DNA of 64,000 nucleotides. Source: an uncultured Senegalimassilia sp. (lineage in GTDB: Bacteria > Actinomycetota > Coriobacteriia > Coriobacteriales > Eggerthellaceae). Below, piece after piece: positions 59,266-64,000 of this stretch; the stretch's first letter is position 1; each line of letters begins with the position of its first letter. The notes beneath the pieces are model-generated. The model made no database searches. It was given only the letters and a program-made list of their open reading frames with translations, and was not told the DNA's origin. The position numbers were made by a program, and so were the translations under genes. The stretch covers positions 1 to 64,000 of the forward strand of contig NZ_CAKTVU010000006.1 in the NCBI RefSeq assembly GCF_934630535.1. The letters run 5' to 3'.

Positions 59266-59982
59266 ATGGCCGAGGAATACCGATACAAGCGCGTGCTGCT
59301 GAAGTTGTCCGGCGAGGCACTGGCAGGCGACCTTGGCTACGGCATCGATCCGAAGGTGGTCGATTCCCTGGCCGACGAGATCGCCGACGTGGTGCATGAC
59401 GGTGTGCAGCTTGCCATCGTGGTGGGCGGCGGCAACATCTTCCGCGGCGTTTCCGGCGCAACCGACGGCATGGACCGCGCGCAGGCGGACTACATCGGCA
59501 TGCTGGCCACGGTCATGAACGCGCTGGCGCTGCAGGACGCCTTCGAGCGCCACGGCATCTTCAGCCGTGTGCAGAGCGCCATCAACATGCAGGAAGTGTC
59601 CGAGCCCTACATCCGTCGTCGCGCCATCCGCCACATGGAGAAGGGCCGCGTGGTCATCCTGGCCGCCGGCACGGGCAACCCCTACTTCACCACCGACACC
59701 ACCGCGGCGCTGCGCGCCTGCGAGCTGGATGTCGATGTGCTCATGAAGGCCACGAAGGTCGACGGCGTCTACGACTCCGACCCCGTGAAGAACCCCGATG
59801 CGAAGCGCTACGACCGCATCAGCTACATGGAGGTTCTCTCGCAGGGGCTCAACGTCATGGACTCCACGGCCACCAGCCTGTGCATGGACAACAATGTGCC
59901 CATGATCGTGTTCGACCTGACGGTGCAGGGCAACATCGCCCGCGCGCTGAAGGGCGAGGACGTGGGCACCACCGTAGAGTAA
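59266..59982 (+). CDS. pyrH: Uridylate kinase
   Basis: PyrH phosphorylates UMP to UDP with ATP. The 238-residue protein is a bacterial-type UMP kinase of the amino acid kinase fold: RVLLKLSGEALAG, the glycine loop VVGGGNIFRG, GATDGMDRAQADYIGMLATVMNALAL, GNPYFTTDTTAALRA and KATKVDGVYDSDP. The ATG at 59266 is preferred, with GGGAGG 6-7 bases ahead; a TTG at 59260 would add two residues. It is followed after 52 bp by frr, the usual pair. Confidence 0.97.
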   Translation: MAEEYRYKRVLLKLSGEALAGDLGYGIDPKVVDSLADEIADVVHDGVQLAIVVGGGNIFRGVSGATDGMDRAQADYIGMLATVMNALALQDAFERHGIFSRVQSAINMQEVSEPYIRRRAIRHMEKGRVVILAAGTGNPYFTTDTTAALRACELDVDVLMKATKVDGVYDSDPVKNPDAKRYDRISYMEVLSQGLNVMDSTATSLCMDNNVPMIVFDLTVQGNIARALKGEDVGTTVE

Positions 59983-60034
59983 CGTCTTCCGCGTCGCCCG
60001 GTCAGGGCGGGCGCAAAAAGGGAAAGGAACCGAA

Positions 60035-60592
60035 ATGATCGACGAGATCATGCTTGAAACCGAGGAGAAGATGCAGCGCGCCGTGAACGGCCTGCACAAC
60101 GCCTTCGGCACCGTTCGCACGGGCCGCGCCAACGCCATGGTGCTCGACCGCATCAAGGTGGACTACTACGGCGTTCCCACGCCCATCAACCAGATGGCCG
60201 GCGTGAAGACGCCCGACGCGCACATGCTGGTCATCGAGCCTTGGGACAAGGGCGTCCTGGGCGCCATCGAGCACGCCATCATGGAAAGCGACCTGGGCGT
60301 CACGCCGAACAACGACGGCTCGGTCATCCGCCTGCCGTTCCCCGCGCTCACCGAGGATCGCCGCCGCGAGCTGGTGAAGCAGTGCAAGGAGTACGCCGAG
60401 GAAGCCCGCGTGGCCATCCGCAACGCTCGCCGCGACGGCAATAACCACGTCGCCAAGTCCGTCAAGGAAGACAACCTTCCCGAGGACGAGCAGCGTCGCG
60501 CCGAGGCCGAGATCCAGAAGCTCACCGACAAGTACGTCGCCGAAGTCGACGCGGTGTTCAAGAAGAAGGAAGCCGAGGTCATGGAGATCTAG
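60035..60592 (+). CDS. frr: Ribosome recycling factor
   Basis: RRF splits post-termination ribosomes with EF-G. The 185-residue protein has the canonical blocks MQRAVNGLHNAFGTVRTGRA, DYYGVPTPINQMA, IEPWDKGVLGAIEHAI, NNDGSVIRLPFPALTEDRR and the long C-terminal helix. GGGAAAGGAA precedes the ATG. It is the second gene of the pyrH-frr unit, which ends at a hairpin before uppS. Confidence 0.98.
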   Translation: MIDEIMLETEEKMQRAVNGLHNAFGTVRTGRANAMVLDRIKVDYYGVPTPINQMAGVKTPDAHMLVIEPWDKGVLGAIEHAIMESDLGVTPNNDGSVIRLPFPALTEDRRRELVKQCKEYAEEARVAIRNARRDGNNHVAKSVKEDNLPEDEQRRAEAEIQKLTDKYVAEVDAVFKKKEAEVMEI

Positions 60593-60684
60593 AAGCGGCG
60601 TTCGAGCTTCTTCGCCTTAGATTTCCGCGCAACTTAGGTTTGTGACCGGGTTGCATATCCGGCTCTTATGAGCGTTTCCCTAGT

Positions 60685-60717
60685 GCCAGCCGGCGGTTTT
60701 CCCGCCGGTTGGCTTTT
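60685..60717 (+). terminator. Terminator between frr and uppS
   Basis: GCCAGCCGGCGG (60685-60696) pairs with CCGCCGGTTGGC (60702-60713) with one G-U, followed by TTTT. It lies only 22 bp before the uppS start, so uppS either has read-through transcription or a promoter within the 60600-60690 segment. Confidence 0.75.
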
Positions 60718-60738
60718 CCCTTATGTAAGAGGCTGCCC

Positions 60739-61521
60739 ATGAACAAGACGCTTGATTACATATTCCCGAATCCGCCCAAGGGCCTGGACCCTGCTGCCCT
60801 GGACCCGCAGGCGATCCCCGAGCATGTCGCCGTCATCATGGACGGCAACGGCCGTTGGGCGAAGAAGCGCGCGCTGAATCGCCTGAAGGGCCACAAGGCC
60901 GGCATCGAGGCGGTGCGCGAGACCATTCGCTGCGCCTCCGACCTGGGCGTTCGCTATCTGACCATCTACTCATTCTCCACGGAGAACTGGAAGCGGCCCC
61001 AGGAAGAGGTCGTGGGCCTGATGGACCTGTTCGCCAAGACCATGCTGGCCGAGGTCGATGGCCTGCACGAGGAGAACGTGCGCGTGCGCACCATCGGCGA
61101 CCTTTCGGCCCTGCCCGCCGAAACGCGCGAGGCCTTCGAGAAGGCGTGGCTGAAAACGCGCGGCAACACCGGCATGACCTTGATCGTCGCGGTGAACTAC
61201 GGCTCGCGGCAGGAAATCCTGCATGCGGCGGAAGCGTGCGTGCGTCGTGCTCTGGCAACGGCGGCCGAGGGCGGCGACCCCACGGCGCCGCTGACGGAGG
61301 CAGAGTTCGCCCAGGGGCTGTACACGGCCGATATCCCCGACCCCGAGGTGGTTATCCGCACGTCCGGCGAGATGCGCCTGTCGAACTACCTGTTGTGGCA
61401 GGTTGCCTACTCCGAGTTCGTGGCAACCGACGTGCTCTGGCCTGATTTCGATCGCTACGAGCTCTTGCGCTGCTTGTTGGAGTTCCAGTCCCGTGATAGG
61501 CGTTTCGGGGCGGTGAAATAA
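60739..61521 (+). CDS. uppS: Isoprenyl transferase (undecaprenyl pyrophosphate synthase)
   Basis: UppS adds isopentenyl units to make the C55 lipid carrier for peptidoglycan. The 260-residue protein has HVAVIMDGNGRWAKKR (catalytic Asp, about residues 35-50), LTIYSFSTENWKRP, and the C-terminal VIRTSGEMRLSNYLLWQVAYSEF. The ATG at 60739 has only a weak AAGAGG before it. The next gene begins directly at its stop codon, so uppS, cdsA and dxr form an envelope-lipid and isoprenoid operon. Confidence 0.96.
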   Translation: MNKTLDYIFPNPPKGLDPAALDPQAIPEHVAVIMDGNGRWAKKRALNRLKGHKAGIEAVRETIRCASDLGVRYLTIYSFSTENWKRPQEEVVGLMDLFAKTMLAEVDGLHEENVRVRTIGDLSALPAETREAFEKAWLKTRGNTGMTLIVAVNYGSRQEILHAAEACVRRALATAAEGGDPTAPLTEAEFAQGLYTADIPDPEVVIRTSGEMRLSNYLLWQVAYSEFVATDVLWPDFDRYELLRCLLEFQSRDRRFGAVK

Positions 61522-62448
61522 ATGTCCGGGAATCCGCAAGGCGGCGAGCAGCGGCGCGCGGAAGAGCGCTCGCGTGGCGAGCGCTTTAAGGATTTCGCGT
61601 ACCGGAAAACGCCGCAGAAGTTCAAGAACGCTTCCGACCTGCAAGTTCGCTTCCGTACGGGGTTCATCTACGTCACCGTTTCCGTGCTATGCATCCTTGC
61701 GAGCGAATGGACCACGCTGGCATTGCTGTCCGCTACCGCCGCTATCTGCGCCGGCGAGTTCTACTACATGCTGCGCGCCGACGCGAAGCTGCCCAACGAG
61801 ATGCTCGGCATCGTGGCTGCGGCTTTGTATCCGCTCAGCGTGCACTTCTTCGGGCTGTCGGGCGCGCTTATGGTCAGCCTTGTGCTGCTGCTGGCGCTTA
61901 TCGTGTGGTACGTGTTCTGGATGCGCGCTCGCATCCCCGATGTGGGCGTCAGCTTCTTTGGCGCGGCATACTGCGGCATGCTGCTTTCCGGCCTGGTGGT
62001 GGTTCGCCAGGCGCTGCCGCATCCGTGGGGCGGCGTGCTGGTACTCGGCGTCTTTTTCAGCGTGTGGGCCAACGACTCCTTCGCATACCTGATCGGCAGC
62101 AAGTTCGGCAAGCATAAGCTGGCACCGCGCGTTTCGCCGAAGAAAAGCTGGGAGGGCTTTTTCGCGGGTTTGGTGGGATCGGCGTTGTTCTGGTGCCTGT
62201 TCACGCTTATCCCCGGATTGAACCTGAGTATCCCCATGGCAATGGCGTTCGGCGTGATCAGCGGCTTGTGCGGCGTGCTGGGCGATCTGGCCGAAAGCCG
62301 CATCAAGCGCAATGTGGGCTTCAAGGATTCCGGTAAGCTGTTGCCGGGTCATGGGGGCCTGCTCGACCGCTGCGACAGCCTGTTTTTGGTGGCAGTCGCC
62401 TCTGCTATTTTGCTGGTGGCGGGCGGGTGTATTCCTTTTAGCTGGTAA
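61522..62448 (+). CDS. cdsA: Phosphatidate cytidylyltransferase
   Basis: CdsA makes CDP-diacylglycerol from phosphatidic acid and CTP. The 308-residue protein has a basic N-terminal tail of about 45 residues, about eight hydrophobic helices, and the signature SRIKRNVGFKDSGKLLPGHG followed by GLLDRCDS near the C-terminus (metal and CTP site). It also has VSPKKSWEGFFAGL. The ATG at 61522 abuts the uppS stop codon (TAA-ATG), indicating translational coupling. The long basic tail is not part of the usual domain. Confidence 0.95.
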   Translation: MSGNPQGGEQRRAEERSRGERFKDFAYRKTPQKFKNASDLQVRFRTGFIYVTVSVLCILASEWTTLALLSATAAICAGEFYYMLRADAKLPNEMLGIVAAALYPLSVHFFGLSGALMVSLVLLLALIVWYVFWMRARIPDVGVSFFGAAYCGMLLSGLVVVRQALPHPWGGVLVLGVFFSVWANDSFAYLIGSKFGKHKLAPRVSPKKSWEGFFAGLVGSALFWCLFTLIPGLNLSIPMAMAFGVISGLCGVLGDLAESRIKRNVGFKDSGKLLPGHGGLLDRCDSLFLVAVASAILLVAGGCIPFSW

Positions 62449-62514
62449 ATCGGACGAGCCAACGTTTGGACGGCGTTGGCTCGAGTTGTTTTCGCGGATG
62501 ATTCGGAGGCTTTC

Positions 62515-63729
62515 ATGAAACGCATCGTTGTTCTCGGGTCCACGGGCTCTATCGGAACGCAAACGGTCGACGTGGTGCGGCAGCATTCCGACGAGCTTAA
62601 GATCGTCGGCTTGGCGGTGAACACGCGCGTGGGTGACATGCTCGCGCAGGCGCGCGCCCATAACGTGCGCAACCTTGCCGTGGGTGACGAGCGCTTGGCC
62701 GACCAGGCGGTCGCGTCCGAGGTGCGCGAGCAGGCCGGCGCCCAGGGCGTGTGGGGCTTCGGCATGGACGCCGTGGTCGACCTGGTGCGTCTGCCCGAGG
62801 CGGACGTGGTGGTCAACGCGCTTGTAGGCGCCGCCGGCTTGCGCGCAAGCTACGAAACGCTGCGCGCGGGCAAGGTCCTTGCGCTGGCGAACAAGGAAAG
62901 CTTGGTGGTGGGCGGTGATCTTATTATGCCGCTGGCGGCGCAGGTCGATGCGCAGCGTCGCGCGGCGGGCACGGCCCCTGCGGTGGGTCCGGCCGGCGCC
63001 CTCATGCCCATCGACTCCGAGCACGGCGCCATTTACCAATGCCTGCTCGGCGAGTCCGAGCGAGAGGTCTCCCGCTTATGGGTGACGGCTTCCGGCGGCC
63101 CGTTCCGCGGCAGGAAGCGTACCGATCTTGAGGGCATCACGCCTGCTCAGGCGCTGAACCATCCTACTTGGAACATGGGGGCGAAGATCTCCATCGACTC
63201 CTCCACGCTTATGAACAAGGGCCTGGAGGTCATCGAGGCGCATCATCTGTTCAACATGCCCTACGACAAGATCAGCGTGGTGGTCCAGCCGCAAAGTGCC
63301 ATCCACTCCATGGTGGAGTTCACTGATGGCAGCGTGAAGGCTCACCTGGGCACCACCGATATGCGTATCCCCATCCAGTTCGCGCTTAGCTACCCGCAGC
63401 GTTGGGAGGCGCCCGTCGAGCCTTTGGATTTCACCAAGCTGGGAAGCCTGGAGTTCGCTCCGGCCGACACCGACACGTTCCGCTGCTTGGAGCTTGCCCG
63501 TCATGCGGGCGGCGTGGGCGGAACCCTGCCGTGCGTCATGAACGCTGCCAACGAGGTGGCCGTGGCAGCGTTTTTGGCGGAACAGGGCAGCTACCTGGGC
63601 ATCGCCGAGTGCGTGGAGGCGGTCATGGACGCGCACGAGCGCGAAGGCGTGCAGAAGGTGGAAAGCCTCGAGCAGCTGCAGGCGCTTGACGCATGGGCCC
63701 GCGAAACCGCCCGCAAGTCGGTGCGCTAG
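62515..63729 (+). CDS. dxr: 1-deoxy-D-xylulose 5-phosphate reductoisomerase
   Basis: Dxr makes MEP, the committed step of the non-mevalonate isoprenoid pathway that feeds UppS. The 404-residue protein has the NADPH loop LGSTGSIGTQTVDVV, LANKESLVVGG, the metal ligands in PIDSEHGAIYQCL, TASGGPFR and NHPTWNMGAKISIDSSTLMN. The ATG at 62515 follows TCGGAGG. It is the third gene of the operon, 66 bp after cdsA, and ends before a hairpin. Confidence 0.97.
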   Translation: MKRIVVLGSTGSIGTQTVDVVRQHSDELKIVGLAVNTRVGDMLAQARAHNVRNLAVGDERLADQAVASEVREQAGAQGVWGFGMDAVVDLVRLPEADVVVNALVGAAGLRASYETLRAGKVLALANKESLVVGGDLIMPLAAQVDAQRRAAGTAPAVGPAGALMPIDSEHGAIYQCLLGESEREVSRLWVTASGGPFRGRKRTDLEGITPAQALNHPTWNMGAKISIDSSTLMNKGLEVIEAHHLFNMPYDKISVVVQPQSAIHSMVEFTDGSVKAHLGTTDMRIPIQFALSYPQRWEAPVEPLDFTKLGSLEFAPADTDTFRCLELARHAGGVGGTLPCVMNAANEVAVAAFLAEQGSYLGIAECVEAVMDAHEREGVQKVESLEQLQALDAWARETARKSVR

Positions 63730-63784
63730 CGATTTGCCTCCAGGCTTCCATACCCATTTTCAATCGCGTGCATCGTGTGGTTAT

Positions 63785-63819
63785 GGTTCCGCTTCGGTAA
63801 CGGGGCGGAACCTCTTTTT
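63785..63819 (+). terminator. Terminator of dxr
   Basis: GGTTCCGC (63785-63792) pairs with GCGGAACC (63805-63812), followed by TCTTTTT. The T tract runs into a TATAAT (63819-63824), a likely -10 element for the next gene. Confidence 0.7.
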
Positions 63820-63824
63820 ATAAT
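63819..63824 (+). promoter_or_regulatory. -10 element upstream of the site-2 protease gene
   Basis: A perfect TATAAT lies immediately after the dxr terminator and 81 bp before the TTG start codon. The -35 region is not convincing. Confidence 0.5.
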
Positions 63825-63904
63825 GAGACGGATTCCAACGCGCGGGGCCATCAAACGAAGCCCCGCTTCGTCGCATGTCCGCAGCTAAGGCAAGGAGCCG
63901 GTTT

Positions 63905-64000
63905 TTGAACGTCATCCTCATGATCTTGTACTGCACCATCGTGCTGGGTATTCTGGTCGTCATTCACGAAGGCGGCCATTATCTGGCATCGCGCGCTTTC
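63905..64000 (+). CDS. RseP/RasP-type site-2 metalloprotease, N-terminal part
   Basis: Only the first 32 codons are in the window. They encode a hydrophobic first helix (VILMILYCTIVLGILVVI) ending in HEGGHYLASR, the HExxH zinc motif (His21, Glu22, His25) of intramembrane site-2 proteases. Such enzymes cut membrane-bound anti-sigma factors or signal-peptide remnants. The start is a TTG at 63905 after AAGGAG; an internal ATG at 63920 lacks a ribosome site. The gene follows dxr, the common order dxr-rseP. Confidence 0.9.
   Translation, partial: MNVILMILYCTIVLGILVVIHEGGHYLASRAF

Overview
The window is high-GC bacterial chromosome and looks like a member of the Coriobacteriia (Actinomycetota), most probably Eggerthellaceae. 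The clues are the composition, a DmsA-type molybdenum reductase operon beside a 12-helix membrane LuxR-type regulator (a gene pairing characteristic of Eggerthella and relatives), frequent GTG/TTG starts and the mix of actinobacterial-type housekeeping genes. The genus is an inference from gene content; no 16S sequence lies inside the window.

Layout. 1-0.3 kb: the 3' part of a 5S rRNA gene and two hairpins. 0.5-7.1 kb: universal stress protein, SPOUT RNA methyltransferase, mazG, a small alarmone synthetase followed by a GH30-like glycosidase, and a ferredoxin-type aldo/keto reductase. 7.3-13.3 kb: YqeY, hemolysin III/PAQR protein, CorC, PspC, a lysozyme-like lipoprotein and two TrkA/RCK proteins. 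13.4-17.3 kb: MOSC protein, purB, M18 aminopeptidase. 17.5-21.8 kb: three zinc-ribbon membrane proteins and a penicillin-recognising serine hydrolase lipoprotein. 22-29.9 kb: a giant ABC exporter fusion, an NSS-family transporter, a Tritrichomonas-like guaB, and a LysR regulator. 30-34 kb: tRNA-Lys, tRNA-Gln, then infA-rpmJ-rpsM-rpsK-rpsD-rpoA-rplQ. 34-40 kb: an orphan EcfT, eno, leuS and a SanA-like protein. 40-48 kb: membrane LuxR regulator divergent from dmsA-dmsB-dmsC-torD-dmsC2. 48-54 kb: an MFS-CBS fusion, then a T-box leader with an apparent UGG (Trp) specifier and a four-gene ECF transporter whose S component resembles TrpP. 54-57 kb: Zn-macrodomain, YbaK/ProX editing protein, HtrA protease. 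57.7-64 kb: TcyP-like symporter, pyrH-frr, uppS-cdsA-dxr and the first 32 codons of an RseP-type site-2 protease.

How it works together. Most of the window is translation, nucleotide and envelope-lipid housekeeping. The accessory parts are an anaerobic respiratory reductase with its own membrane-bound regulator, a tRNA-sensing tryptophan-uptake operon, and a zinc-ribbon envelope cluster of unknown function. Gene boundaries are marked by strong hairpins, many of them bidirectional. Several promoters lie so close to the start codon that leaderless mRNAs are likely. No insertion sequence, prophage or CRISPR array was seen.
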